Source: Neoaquamicrobium sediminum (lineage in GTDB: Bacteria; Pseudomonadota; Alphaproteobacteria; Rhizobiales; Rhizobiaceae). From it: DNA of 64,000 nucleotides. The position numbers and the translations under genes are program-made. A model generated the notes under the pieces. It did no database searches, was not told where the DNA came from, and saw only the letters and a list, made by a program, of their open reading frames with translations. Below, in pieces: positions 1-10,246 of this stretch (within the stretch, counting starts at the first letter, position 1; each line of letters begins with the position of its first letter). The stretch covers positions 310,001-374,000 of the forward strand of contig NZ_JABETK010000003.1 of the NCBI RefSeq assembly GCF_013240295.1. The letters run 5' to 3'.

Positions 1-1
1 C

Positions 2-1059
2 CAGAATGTTCCGCCCGGCATAGACTTCTCGGACGACCCGCTGCTACAGGGCCGGAATTTCTCCTATCTGGACACGCAACTGAAGCGCTTGGGCTCGACC
101 AACTTCACCCATCTGCCGATTAACGCACCCAAATGCCCGTTCCATCACTTTCAGCAGGACGGACACATGGCGATGCGCAATCCGAGCGGCCGCGCCAATT
201 ACCAACCGAACTCGTGGGGGAAGGTCCGCGCGAAAGCCCGCAGCGCGGGTTTCGATCATTCGTCGACGACGTCAATGGACCCAAGGTCCGACTGCGTGCC
301 GAAAGCTTTGCCGATCACTACAGTCAGGCACGTCAGTTCTTCATCAGCCAGACTGTTCACGAGCAAAAACACATCGTCATGGCGCTCACCTTTGAACTCT
401 CAAAGGTAGAGACCCCTGTTATCCGCGAGCGGATGGTCTCTCATCTCCTGAACATCGATGAAGGACTGGCTGAATCTGTCGCCGAGAAACTGGGTATGCG
501 CAAGCTACCTGAGCCCGCAGAGGCTGCGGTCTCGCCTCGCAATGACCTGCCCGCCTCGGACGCGTTGAGCATCATCAAGAACGGTCCGGCAAGCTTTGCC
601 GGTCGCAAGGTCGGCGTTCTAGTCAGCGATGGAGCCGATACAAAACTCATCAAGGGACTTTCGACAGCGCTCAAGAAAGAGGGCGCGACAATGGAAATCG
701 TCGCGCCGTATATCGGCGGCGTGGAGACTTCCGATGGGAGCATGATCGAGGCAGATCACATGATCGACGGCGGTCCTTCCGTGTTGTTCGATGCGGTCGC
801 GATCATCGTGTCGGAAGCCGGCGCCGAACGGTTGGCTGGGGAAGCCGCGGCTCGAGACTTTGTGGCCGACGCCTTCGCCCACCTGAAATACATTGGCTAT
901 ACGGATGCCGCCGCTGCGCTTCTCATCAAGGCGGCCGTCCCGGTGGACAGTGGGGATGAAGGCCTGATTCCGCTTTCCGCTGCCAAAGAAGCCGCCGCAT
1001 TCGTCTCGGCCTGCCGAAAACTTCGGGTTTGGGCGCGGGAAGAGGCAGTAAAGCTCTGA
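2..1059 (+). pseudogene. katE: Large-subunit catalase (KatE/HPII type), 5' end outside window, frameshifted
   Basis: Catalase decomposes hydrogen peroxide. The reading frame entering at base 2 carries typical catalase core sequence ([10 protein letters not shown], then [14 protein letters not shown]). It jumps to another frame, which continues as [13 protein letters not shown] and RQFFISQT and then into a C-terminal DJ-1/PfpI-like flavodoxin domain (GRKVGVLVSDGAD). That domain is the hallmark of large catalases such as HPII. The jump is at the five-G run 216-220; a sixth G would restore one frame. The haem-binding N-terminal part lies outside the window. Function is sound if the frame break is a base-calling error; as read, the protein would lose its C-terminal domain. 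Confidence 0.88.
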
Positions 1060-1074
1060 AGCCGTGAGAACGCG

Positions 1075-1686
1075 ATGAGCGCGCAGGGCCTCATCCATGG
1101 ACCACTCGGCAGGAACTGCATCCATCTTTGCGTGGATATGCAGGGCCTGTTCGAGCCGGGGGCACCATGGGCAGTGCCATGGATGGAACGTGTCGTGCCT
1201 GTCATCGAAGCGCTGACAGAAGCACACGCTGCATCGACAATCTTTACGCGTTTCATTCCGGTCGAACGAGCCGAGGAAGCGCCTGGCAGCTGGTCGCGCT
1301 ACTACCGCCGTTGGGCTGACGTGACGCTTGCGAAGATTGACCCGGCTTTGGTGGCAATCGTGCCGACGCTAGCCCGTTTCATTCCACCAGCGCGGGTGTT
1401 GGATAAACATGTATATTCCCCCTGGACGGAACGTACACTTGACCGTCTCTTGGGCGGTTCAGAAACGGACGCCATCGTGATCACGGGCGGCGAAACCGAT
1501 GTGTGTGTACTCGCCACCGTGCTTGGGGCCGTCGATCGCGGATACCGCGTTGTGCTCGTAGCCGACGCTATCTGCAGCTCCGCCGATGAAACCCATGACG
1601 CGCTCATGCGGGTCTATCGCAGCCGGTTCAGCGAACAAATCGAATTGGCGACGGTTGAGGAAATTCTCGACGGCTGGCGCGTTTGA
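1075..1686 (+). CDS. Isochorismatase-family cysteine hydrolase
   Basis: This 203-residue protein has the cysteine-hydrolase (isochorismatase-like) fold. The expected catalytic triad is visible: D21 in CVDMQG, K111 in VLDKHVYSPW and C144 in GGETDVCVLATV. The family hydrolyses amides or enol ethers such as nicotinamide, N-carbamoyl compounds or isochorismate; the substrate cannot be read from sequence. It starts 15 bases after the catalase stop on the same strand, so the two may be co-transcribed. Length is normal for the family. The family call is firm, the substrate unknown. Confidence 0.85.
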   Translation: MSAQGLIHGPLGRNCIHLCVDMQGLFEPGAPWAVPWMERVVPVIEALTEAHAASTIFTRFIPVERAEEAPGSWSRYYRRWADVTLAKIDPALVAIVPTLARFIPPARVLDKHVYSPWTERTLDRLLGGSETDAIVITGGETDVCVLATVLGAVDRGYRVVLVADAICSSADETHDALMRVYRSRFSEQIELATVEEILDGWRV

Positions 1687-1720
1687 AGAAGCCCTGTGCC
1701 TCAAATCTGGAGTTGAACCA

Positions 1721-2122
1721 ATGCAGCCAGAGTCATGGAACGGAGGCTGCCTGTGCGGCTCTTGCCGCTACACGGTGAGCGGCAAACCTTCGCATGTTGG
1801 CTACTGTCATTGCAGCATGTGCCGCCGCGCCACTGGCGGGCCTTTTGCCGTACTCGTCAGAGTCGAAGGCCAAATCGTGGAATGGAGCCGTGTGCCGGCT
1901 AGCTACAGGTCTTCGCCAATTGCCACGCGTGGGTTTTGTCCCACCTGTGGTACACCGCTCTATCTGCAATATGACGGCGACAGTCGCATTCGATTGCTCG
2001 TAGGTACCGTCGATCAACCGGACAGTTTCGTTCCTCAATCACACTATGGAGTTGAAGGTCGGCTCAAATGGATCGACTGCAACGCCGGACTGCCCGAGGA
2101 GGAAACGACTGAAACCTGGTAG
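1721..2122 (+). CDS. GFA/CENP-V domain zinc protein
   Basis: This 133-residue protein has the glutathione-dependent formaldehyde-activating (GFA) fold. Zinc-binding cysteines sit in the family pattern: C10, C12 and C15 (GGCLCGSC), C29, C31 and C34 (YCHCSMC), and C73 and C76 (GFCPTCGTPLY). Most GFA-fold proteins have no proven substrate and are not true formaldehyde enzymes. The ATG at 1721 is chosen because it directly precedes the first zinc motif; an upstream in-frame start would overlap the previous gene. It lies 34 bases after the hydrolase gene and may share its transcript. Confidence 0.8.
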   Translation: MQPESWNGGCLCGSCRYTVSGKPSHVGYCHCSMCRRATGGPFAVLVRVEGQIVEWSRVPASYRSSPIATRGFCPTCGTPLYLQYDGDSRIRLLVGTVDQPDSFVPQSHYGVEGRLKWIDCNAGLPEEETTETW

Positions 2123-2262
2123 CGTGGTGGGCGCGGATCTACGTTCGAGATGGCCGTGACATCATCTTAGCGTCAGGTTTGCCAATCGACAGCTGGGAGG
2201 CGCTGCCGACACCGGCTGCAGACCGTCTCACCGCAAACACGGCTACCGGGCCACCGTTCCAA

Positions 2263-4331
2263 TCAACGCCACATACCGCGCATCCGAGCACCAACGTCCA
2301 GACGTACTTTCCTCGGCCCGATACTGGAGTTTGAGCCGGATGGGACCGTGGGCCAAGCGCGTCGCTCGAATAGATCGACGAGATGGGCGGGTATGAACCT
2401 TGTACGGGAGGCATACACATGGCGGTCCCCTGCTGAGGACTGGCCATGCGTAAAAAAGCGTTGTGGAACAACCAGGTTGAGGCTGTCCTTTGCCCTTGTC
2501 ATTGCGACGTAGAGCAGCCGCCGCTCTTCCTCAATATCGTCGGACGTTCCCACACCCAGATCGGAAGGGATGCAGCCATCAACTGTATTGAGAACGAAAA
2601 CCGCACCCCATTCCTGGCCCTTGGCGGAGTGAATCGTCGACAGGATCAGATAATCCTCGTCGAGAAGCGGCACGCCGGCCTGCCCTGAAGTGGCATCCGG
2701 AGGATCGAGTGTAATTTCGGTGAGAAACCGTTCGCGGCCAGGATAGCCGGCAGCGATGTCCTCGAGCTGGAGCAGGTCGGCGCGGCGCATCTCGAAATCT
2801 TCATGGATCCGCTCAAGATGAGGTTCGTACCAGGCCCGAACTTGCGCGATCTCGGCGGGCCAACCGGAGGTGCCGGAACGCAAACCCGCGATGAGGTCCA
2901 CGAAGCCCGGCCACTCACTTTGCGCGCGGGCAGGGCAGGGGAGGCGGGCGAGCGTCTCTATCGGATCGGCGCTCTCCGCGATCGCATCCAGCGCGTTCTG
3001 CGCCGTCGCCGGTCCGACGCCGGGCAGAAGCTGCAACAGCCGGAAGCCAGCCACCCGATCGCGGATGTTCTGCGCAAAGCGCAGTGCCGCGAGCATGTCC
3101 TTCACGTGGGCGCTGTCGAGGAATTTGAGCCCGCCAAACTTGACGAAGGGGATGTTGCGCCGCGTGAGTTCCACCTCCAGCGGCCCGCTATGGTGGCTGG
3201 CTCGGAATAGCACCGCCTGGTCCTTCAGCCGCATGCCGCTCTCCCGGTTCGCCAGGATCTCTTCAGCCACGAACTTCGCCTGGTCGGCTTCGTCTCGCAC
3301 GGTGATCAGCCTCGGCCGCTCGTTTGACGGCCGATCGGTCCACAGGTTCTTGGTGAAACGCTCTTTTGCGAGACCAATCACGCCATTGGCGGCGGCAAGG
3401 ATTGGCTGGGTGGAGCGGTAGTTGCGGTCGAGGGTGATGACCTCAGCCGCTGGCGAGAACGCCTTTGGGAAATCGAGGATGTTCCGGACCGCGGCCGCGC
3501 GGAAGGAATAGATCGCCTGTGCGTCGTCGCCGACGACGGTAAGGCCGCGTCCTGCTGGCTTCAATCCCGTGAGGATCGTCGCCTGAAGGCGGTTGGTGTC
3601 CTGATATTCGTCGACCAGCACATGATCCCACCTGCCGCCGATCTCGCCAGCCAATGTGGCATCGCCCATGGTCTGGGCCCAGTAGAGCAGCAAATCATCA
3701 TAATCGAGCACGTTCTGGATCTGCTTTGCCTCGACATAGCCCGCAAAGAGCTCGCGCAGTTCCTTCCCCCAGGCCGCACACCATGGATAACTGGCGCGCA
3801 GTACGTCTTCGAGCGATGCCTCGGCATTGACGGCGCGCGAATAGATTGAGAGGCACGTTCCCTTGGTTGGAAACCGGTTCTGCGTCTTGGAGAATCCGAG
3901 ATCGTGACGAACCAGGTTCATCAGATCCGCCGAATCCTCCCGATCATGAATGGTGAATTGCGGATCCAGGCCGAGCTCGACCGCATATTCACGTAAGATC
4001 GAGCGCCGATGCCGTGGAATGTGCCGGACCAGGTGAGCGCGTCGGTCAGAACGCCGGCCTTGTCACCGAGCACCTTGGCACAAATTCGTGCCACTCGTTT
4101 AGCCATTTCGCTCGCGGCCCGACGCGAGAACGTCATCAGCAGGATGCGCCGCGGATCGGCGCCGGCGATGATGAGTTGGGCAACGCGATGTGCGAGCGTG
4201 TTGGTCTTACCCGATCCAGCACCGGCAATGATCAGCAACGGCCCTCCGACCCGGCCGTCAGGGAGACCGATACCGTGGACGACCGCGGCACGTTGACCGT
4301 CGTTCAGTTTTTCCAGATGCGCTGCATTCAT
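2263..4331 (-). pseudogene. UvrD/Rep-family superfamily 1 DNA helicase, frameshifted
   Basis: Repaired length is about 689 residues. All UvrD-type motifs are present in order: Q motif (LNDGQRAAV), Walker A (AGAGSGKTNT), motif II (VDEYQDTN), motif III (GDDAQAIYSFR), LDRNYRST, STIHSAKGQEW and LLYVAMTRAK. It is expected to be an ATP-dependent 3'-5' helicase for repair or plasmid DNA processing. The frame breaks between FHGIGAR and ILREYAVELG near 3996-4002, where one base seems missing. As read, the N-terminal piece ends at 3921, and the remainder lacks the Walker A motif. The gene is divergent from the mutasome operon, with 192 bases between them. Confidence 0.82.
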
Positions 4332-4458
4332 GCCGTCTCGCCCCCTATCACCCTCAGTTACAACGACAATCGCTGAGTGCTGCGCTGATGCTTGCCGTAG
4401 CTTCCCCACCCCGTCCCGAAAACTCCACCAAGAGCCGATTGACTCGTTTTGCGAAACG

Positions 4459-4473
4459 GAACAAATAATGAAC
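4459..4473 (+). promoter_or_regulatory. LexA (SOS) box
   Basis: The sequence GAAC-N7-GAAC matches the direct-repeat LexA operator of Alphaproteobacteria (GTTC-N7-GTTC read on the other strand). It lies 50 bases upstream of the imuA start, the normal place for SOS control of this cassette. It could also affect the divergent helicase. A motif with eight fixed bases is expected once or twice per 64 kb by chance, so the position is what makes it convincing. Confidence 0.82.
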
Positions 4474-4523
4474 ATAACAGCGCCTCCGTGCGTTGGAAAG
4501 CCCTCAGGAGACCTGGATTGACG

Positions 4524-5284
4524 ATGCCCGATCGCGCGGCAAACCCTGTCATCGCCCAGCTTCAGGAGCGTATCGCGCACCTGGAAGGGGGCGCAGGCCG
4601 CGTGCGCGAAGTCCTGCCATTCGGCCTCGCCGACATCGATCGCAGGCTTCCAGGGGGAGGGTTGGCATTGGGGGCACTGCATGAAATCGCCGGCGGCGGC
4701 AATGGAGCCGTCGACGGCGCGGCGGCGGCTTTGTTTGTCACCGGAATTGCTGCGCGAACCCGCGGCAAGGTGTTGTGGATCGTCACACGCGCGGACCTTT
4801 TCGCTCCCGCTATCGCGCAGGCGGGCCTGGCGCCGGACCGTGTGATCCATGTCGAGACAGGTGACGAGAAGGCGCTTCTCGCCTGTTTTGAGGAAGGCTT
4901 GCGACACGGCGGTCTTGGCGCTGTGATTGCCGAAACCGCGCATCTGTCGATGACTGCATCGCGGCGCCTGCAACTCGCCGCGAATCGTCGCGGACCATCG
5001 GCCTCGCCATGCGCCGCTGGCGCCGGCAGACGGAGGCTGGCGATTTCGGTCAGCCCACGGCCAGCGCCACGCGCTGGCGCGTATCCGTCCTACCCTCCGC
5101 CCCATTGCCGGTTCCGGGGCTCGGTCGCGCCCGCTGGCTGGTTGAGCTGATCCGGGCCAAGGCCGGGGAAAGTGCAGATTTCGAAGTGGAGGCCTGCGAT
5201 GCACAGGGTCGTATCGCTCTTCCTTCCAAGGTGGCCGACAGACCGCCTCAGAAGGAAGTCTGGCGACGCGTCGCCTCCGCCTGA
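4524..5284 (+). pseudogene. imuA: ImuA, SOS mutasome accessory protein, frameshifted
   Basis: ImuA is the RecA/SulA-like member of the ImuA-ImuB-DnaE2 damage-induced mutagenesis complex. The N-terminal part (LPFGLADIDRRLPGGGLALG, then ALHEIAG) and C-terminal part (GLAMRRWRRQTEAGDFG, then ATRWRVS) are both typical but sit in different frames. The frame changes near 4980-4983; an extra G would give AAESSRTIGLAMRR. Repaired length is about 253 residues, normal for the family. ATG 4524 is preferred over upstream starts because it lies downstream of the LexA box and a GGAG-type site. The 3' end overlaps imuB by 86 bases, as is usual in these cassettes. Confidence 0.85.
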
Positions 5285-6722
5285 CGCGCCGCTTGTCCTT
5301 GTCGGCCGCTCCGGCCGACGACGGCTGATCACCGCCATCGACGCCAATGCGCAGGCACGTGGCGTCCGTGTCGGCATGGCCGTCACAAAGGCCCAGGCCC
5401 TTGTGCCCGGCCTCATCGTCATCGACGCCGATCCGGTCGCCGATGCCGAAGGTCTCGACAAGCTGGCGCTTTGGGTTCTGCAACGTATATCGCCAGTGGT
5501 CATGGTCGATCCGCCAGACGGTTTGGTGATCGATACCACGGGCGCCGATCATCTGCATGGCGGCGAGGCGGCCATGCTCGCCTCCGTCGTTCGGCGCTTC
5601 GCGTCCTCTGGGGTCGAGGCGCGGGCGGCGATCGCCGACAGCTGGGGCGCCGCCCACGCCGCAGCGCGGTTCCTGAAAGGAGAGGTGCTGGTCATTCCAC
5701 AAGGGCAAAGTGAAGCGATGCTGCGGCCGCTGCCGCTAGCTGCCCTTCGTTTGGAAGGTGAGACAATTGCCGGTCTCAGAACGCTCGGCTTCGAGCGGAT
5801 CGGCGACATTCTGGATCAGCCCCGCGCCCCGATAACCTTGCGCTTCGGACCCGAGCTTGGACGGCGGCTCGATCAGGCGCTGGGTGTCCTGGCCGAGCCC
5901 GTCGACCCCGTTCGCTCGCCCGAATTGGTCGAGGTGCGCCGCGTCTTTGGCGAGCCGATCGGCGCTGCCGAGACGATCGCCCGCTATACTGGCCGGCTGG
6001 TCGAGGCGCTTTGCCTTGAGCTCGAGAAGCGCGGCCTTGGCGCACGGCGGCTCGATCTGCTGTTTTATCGCGTCGACAACGCGCTTCAGTTCATCCGCGT
6101 CGGCACCGCCCAACCGGTACGGGATCAGAAACGTCTCACCCGGCTGCTCTGCGACAAGATCGAGACCGTCGACCCCGGCTTCGGCATTGAAGGCATGGTG
6201 CTGGTCGCCATCGAGGCCGAGCCGCTCGGACAGAGACAGACGATCACATCGCTCGTGCAGGCGCCGGAGCCGGATGTTTCTGACCTTATCGACGTACTCG
6301 CCAACCGCATCGGCGAGAACCGGCTCTGCCGTTTCGTGCCGGTACAAAGCGACGTCCCTGAGCGCTCGGTGGCGCGTGTGCCGCCGCTCGCGCCAGAGAC
6401 CGGCGCGACTTGGGACGGAGACTGGCCACGGCCGCCGCGGCTTCTGTCGCGTCCCGAACCTATCGAGACTATGGCATTGCTTCCCGATCATCCGCCTGTG
6501 TGGTTCACCTGGCGCGGCGTGCGCCGGCGCGTGCAGCGGGCCGACGGGCCCGAACGTATCCGCGGCGAATGGTGGAAGCGCGACGCTGAAATGACCACGG
6601 TGCGCGATTACTTCCGCGTCGAGGATGAAACCGGCGAGCGCTACTGGCTATTCCGTTCCGGCGACGGCGAGCATGAAAACAGCGGTTCGCAGCGCTGGTT
6701 CCTGCATGGAATCTTCGGATGA
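5199..6722 (+). CDS. imuB: ImuB, catalytically inactive Y-family polymerase homologue
   Basis: This 507-residue protein is the hub of the SOS mutasome, bridging DnaE2 and the beta clamp. The N-terminus (MHRVVSLFLPRWPTDRLRR) and the long Y-family-like body with a C-terminal WFTWRGVRRRV and GEWWKRD region are typical of ImuB. The family lacks the acidic polymerase residues. ATG 5199 is chosen because the conserved N-terminus begins there. The stop overlaps the dnaE2 start by four bases (ATGA), so translation is coupled. No frame break is seen in this gene, unlike both of its partners. Confidence 0.92.
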   Translation: MHRVVSLFLPRWPTDRLRRKSGDASPPPDAPLVLVGRSGRRRLITAIDANAQARGVRVGMAVTKAQALVPGLIVIDADPVADAEGLDKLALWVLQRISPVVMVDPPDGLVIDTTGADHLHGGEAAMLASVVRRFASSGVEARAAIADSWGAAHAAARFLKGEVLVIPQGQSEAMLRPLPLAALRLEGETIAGLRTLGFERIGDILDQPRAPITLRFGPELGRRLDQALGVLAEPVDPVRSPELVEVRRVFGEPIGAAETIARYTGRLVEALCLELEKRGLGARRLDLLFYRVDNALQFIRVGTAQPVRDQKRLTRLLCDKIETVDPGFGIEGMVLVAIEAEPLGQRQTITSLVQAPEPDVSDLIDVLANRIGENRLCRFVPVQSDVPERSVARVPPLAPETGATWDGDWPRPPRLLSRPEPIETMALLPDHPPVWFTWRGVRRRVQRADGPERIRGEWWKRDAEMTTVRDYFRVEDETGERYWLFRSGDGEHENSGSQRWFLHGIFG

Positions 6723-9700
6723 CCGGATCGCGCTATGCCGAATTGCAGGTAACCTCGCATTTCTCGTTCCTGCGAGGAGCAAGCAGTTGCGACGAACTGT
6801 TCGCGCAAGCGGCCGTGATGGGGATCGAGGCGCTCGGCATTGTCGACCGCAATTCGCTTGCCGGGATCGTGCGGGCCTATGAAGCGGCCCGGACCACCGG
6901 CATTCGTCTCGTCGTCGGTTGCCGTCTCGATCTCGCTGACGGCATGTCGGTGCTGGTCTATCCGACCGACCGCCCCGCTTATGCGCGACTGTCTCGTCTT
7001 CTCTCGCTCGGCAAAAAGCGCGCCGGCAAGGGCCAGTGCCATCTCGAATGGCAGGACCTCGTAGCCTATGGCGACGGTCTTCTCGCCGTACTGGTGCCGG
7101 ATGCGGCCGACGAAACATGCGCTCAACAGCTTCGGCGCCTTCGCGAGGCGTTCAGCGACCGGGCCTACCTGGCGCTCACTTTGCGTCGCCGGCCGAACGA
7201 TCAGCTCCGTCTCTGGCACCTGTCGAACCTGGCGGCCGCCGCCCGCGTACCTCCGGTTGTCACCAACGACGTTCTGTTCCACGAGCCGGATCGTCAGATG
7301 ATGCAGGACGTCGTGACCGCCATCCGGCACAATGTCACGATCGACGAACTCGGGCACCGCCGCGAGCGCTTTGCCGATCGATACCTCAAACCCCTGAAGA
7401 AATGCACCGGCTGTTCGCGCGCTATCCGGAGGCGCTTGCCCGAACGGTCGAGATCATGGAGCGATGCGCATTCGCGCTCGACGAACTTGCCTATCAGTAT
7501 CCCGAGGAAAAGCTCTTCCCCGACCTGACGCCACAGCAGGCGCTCGAAAAACTGACCTGGGAGGGTGCGGCAGAGCGTTATCCTGAAGGCCTGCCCGACA
7601 AGGTGCGCGGCAATCTCCATCATGAGCTTCGGCTGATCGAAAAGCTGGAATATGCGCCCTATTTCCTGACCGTGAATGCCATTGTCCGCTTTGCGCGCTC
7701 GAAAGGGATTCTGTGCCAGGGCAGGGGGTCGGCCGCCAATTCGTCGGTATGCTTCGTGCTCGGTGTCACCTCGGTCGACCCGGACCGCAACGACCTTCTC
7801 TTCGAGCGCTTCGTATCGGAAGAACGCCGTGAGCCACCCGACATCGATGTCGATTTCGAGCACGAAAGGAGAGAGGAGGTCATCCAGTGGGTCTACGAGA
7901 CCTATGGCCGCGACCGCGCCGCGCTCTGTTCCACCGTGATCCGCTACCGGGCGAAGGGTGCGTTGCGCGATGTCGGCAAGGCGCTCGGTCTACCTGAAGA
8001 CCTAACCAAGACGCTTTCATCGCAGGTCTGGGGCTGGTCGGAAGGCGTGGAGCAGAAACACGCCGAAGGTCTCAACCTCAATATGGGTGACCGCCGCCTG
8101 CGCTTGGCGCTTGAGCTTTCGCACCAGCTCGTCGGCACGCCCCGTCATCTGTCCCAGCATCCAGGCGGTTTTGTCCTCACCCGCGACAGGCTCGACGAGT
8201 TGGTGCCGATCGAGCCGGCGGCCATGGAAGACCGCCAGGTGATCGAGTGGGATAAGGACGACATCGATGTTCTAAAGTTCATGAAGGTCGATGTTCTGGC
8301 CCTGGGCATGCTGTCGTGCATGCGCCGCGCTTTCGATCTCCTCGCCCAGCACAAGGATATCCGGCTCGACCTCGCCACCATTCCGGCCGAGGATCCCCGC
8401 ACCTACGCGATGATCCGCAAGGCCGACACGCTCGGCACATTCCAGATCGAATCCCGTGCGCAGATGGCGATGCTGCCCCGCATCAAGCCGCGCACATTCT
8501 ACGATCTCGTCATTGAGGTCGCGATCGTCCGCCCCGGGCCGATCCAGGGCGACATGGTGCATCCCTACCTTCGCCGGCGCGAAGGCAAGGAGGATGTGAC
8601 CTACCCCAAGCCGGAACTCGAGGCCGTGCTCGGAAAAACATTGGGGGTTCCACTTTTCCAGGAGCAGGCGATGCGGGTCGCGATCGAATGCGCCGGCTTT
8701 ACCGCCGGCGAAGCCGACCAGCTTCGACGCGCCATGGCGACTTTCAAGCACACAGGCGGCGTCTCGAAATTCGGTGAGAAACTCGTCTCCGGCATGGTTG
8801 CGAACGGCTACGACCGCGATTTCGCCGAGCGCACCTTCAAGCAGCTCGAAGGATTTGGCTCATATGGCTTTCCGGAAAGCCACGCGGCGAGCTTCGCCCT
8901 CATTGCCTATGCCAGCAGTTGGATGAAATGCTGGCATCCTGACGCGTTCTGCTGCGCATTGCTCAATGCACAGCCCATGGGGTTCTACGCGCCGGCCCAG
9001 ATCGTGCGCGACGCGCGGGAACATGGCGTCGAGGTCCGGCCCGTCTGCATCAATGCGTCCCACTGGGATTGCACGCTCGAGGCGACCGGCGACGATGGCC
9101 GCTTTGCCGTCCGACTTGGCCTGCGCATGGTCAAGGGCCTAGGCAATGCTGAAGCTGCGCGACTGATCTCCTGCCGGGAAGATCAACCCTATCGGTCGGT
9201 CGACGACCTCTGGCGCCGGGCCGGCATTCCTGTTGCCGCTCTGGTCGAGCTCGCCGAAGCCGATGCCTTCCGGGCAGGGCTCGGCCTCGCCCGGCGGGAG
9301 GCGCTCTGGGCTATCAAGGCTCTGCGAGATGAACCGTTGCCGCTCTTTGCCGCGGCAGCTATGCGCGAAGCCGGTATCGTTCCCGAACAATCCGAGCCCG
9401 CTGTCTCGCTGCGACCAATGACGTCGGGAAGGGAGGTGGTTGAGGACTACGGCCATCTCGGACTGACGTTGCGCGCACATCCGGTTTCATTTCTGCGCGC
9501 GGAACTGGCCGGCCGCGGCGTCATCACCTGTGCCAAGGCAGTTGCCAGTCCCGACCGCTGCTGGGTCCATGTGGCCGGTCTCGTTTTGGTGCGACAGCGT
9601 CCCGGATCGGCAAAGGGCGTCATGTTTATCACACTCGAAGACGAGACCGCCGTTGCCAACCTCGTGGTCTGGACAAAGGTCTTCGAGAAATTTCGTCGCG

Positions 9701-9975
9701 TCGTGCTGGGCTCTGGGATGATAGGTGTGAAGGGCAGGATCCAGCGTGAGGGGGAAGTCGTGCACATCGTAGCGCACGAACTGATCGATTTGTCGACGGA
9801 ACTCGCCAGCGTCGGATCAGGAGAAAACGCGTTCCCGCTTCCTCATGGACGCGGGGATGAATTTCACCGCGGATCGCCAGCACCAGATCCGCGAGGCATA
9901 CCGAAGCCGCGGGATATGTTCGATCCACACGGCCACATTGATGAGATCAAGGTGAAAACGCGTGATTTTCGGTAG
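6719..9975 (+). pseudogene. dnaE2: DnaE2 error-prone DNA polymerase III alpha subunit, frameshifted
   Basis: Repaired length is about 1085 residues, normal for DnaE2. An N-terminal PHP domain (ELQVTSHFSFLRGAS) is followed by the polymerase core, which includes [15 protein letters not shown] and [16 protein letters not shown] (acidic metal ligands), then the fingers and an OB domain near the C-terminus. It performs translesion synthesis with ImuA and ImuB during SOS. The frame breaks after DRYLKP at the four-C run 7391-7394; one more C gives [10 protein letters not shown] and restores the frame. As read, the PHP domain is separated from the polymerase. The start overlaps imuB, so the gene is under the LexA box at 4459. 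Confidence 0.9.
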
Positions 9976-10039
9976 GTAGTCTATCAACGCCCACACAGGC
10001 AAACTCTGGTCAGCCCGGAAACAATGTTGGGGTCGAACG

Positions 10040-10222
10040 GGGAGCGATCTCGGTCTGACGCCCGAGCCGCGTCTCGATCACGCCCAGTACATCAAGAACT
10101 GGTTGACCGTGCTGAAATCCGACAAGAAGGCGGTCTTCACTGCAGCGTCCAAAGCCTCTGAGGCCAGCAATTGGCTGATGTCTCTGGCTTCCAATCATCG
10201 TGATATCGAGGATGCGGCTTAG
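10040..10222 (+). pseudogene. 3' remnant of an ArdC-like antirestriction gene
   Basis: About 60 codons ending at TAG 10220 read DLGLTPEPRLDHAQYIKNWL and LKSDKKAVFTAASKASE. This matches the C-terminal part of ArdC-type proteins and resembles the end of the intact copy at 32403-33337 (DLGIVPELEPRPDHASYLHSWL). The ssDNA-binding domain and zinc HExxH motif are absent and no start precedes it. It is a leftover from rearrangement or recombination at the junction between the mutasome and the hip locus. Confidence 0.7.
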
Positions 10223-10246
10223 GCCGCATCCTTTCACTCTTTGCCG
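10210..10246 (+). terminator. Rho-independent terminator after the ardC remnant
   Basis: A perfect 9-bp stem, GGATGCGGC with GCCGCATCC, has a TTAG loop (10210-10231) and is followed by a T-rich tract TTTCACTCTTT. The stem overlaps the remnant's stop codon and sits between convergent ardC remnant and hipA. It probably stops rightward transcription from dnaE2; the opposite side lacks a T tract. Confidence 0.7.

Noticed and set aside
3921-5708. 595-residue minus-strand frame spanning the helicase start and imuA/imuB
   Set aside because: Only its last 137 residues are helicase. The rest is antisense to imuA and imuB and crosses the LexA-controlled promoter, so the helicase start was set at ATG 4331.
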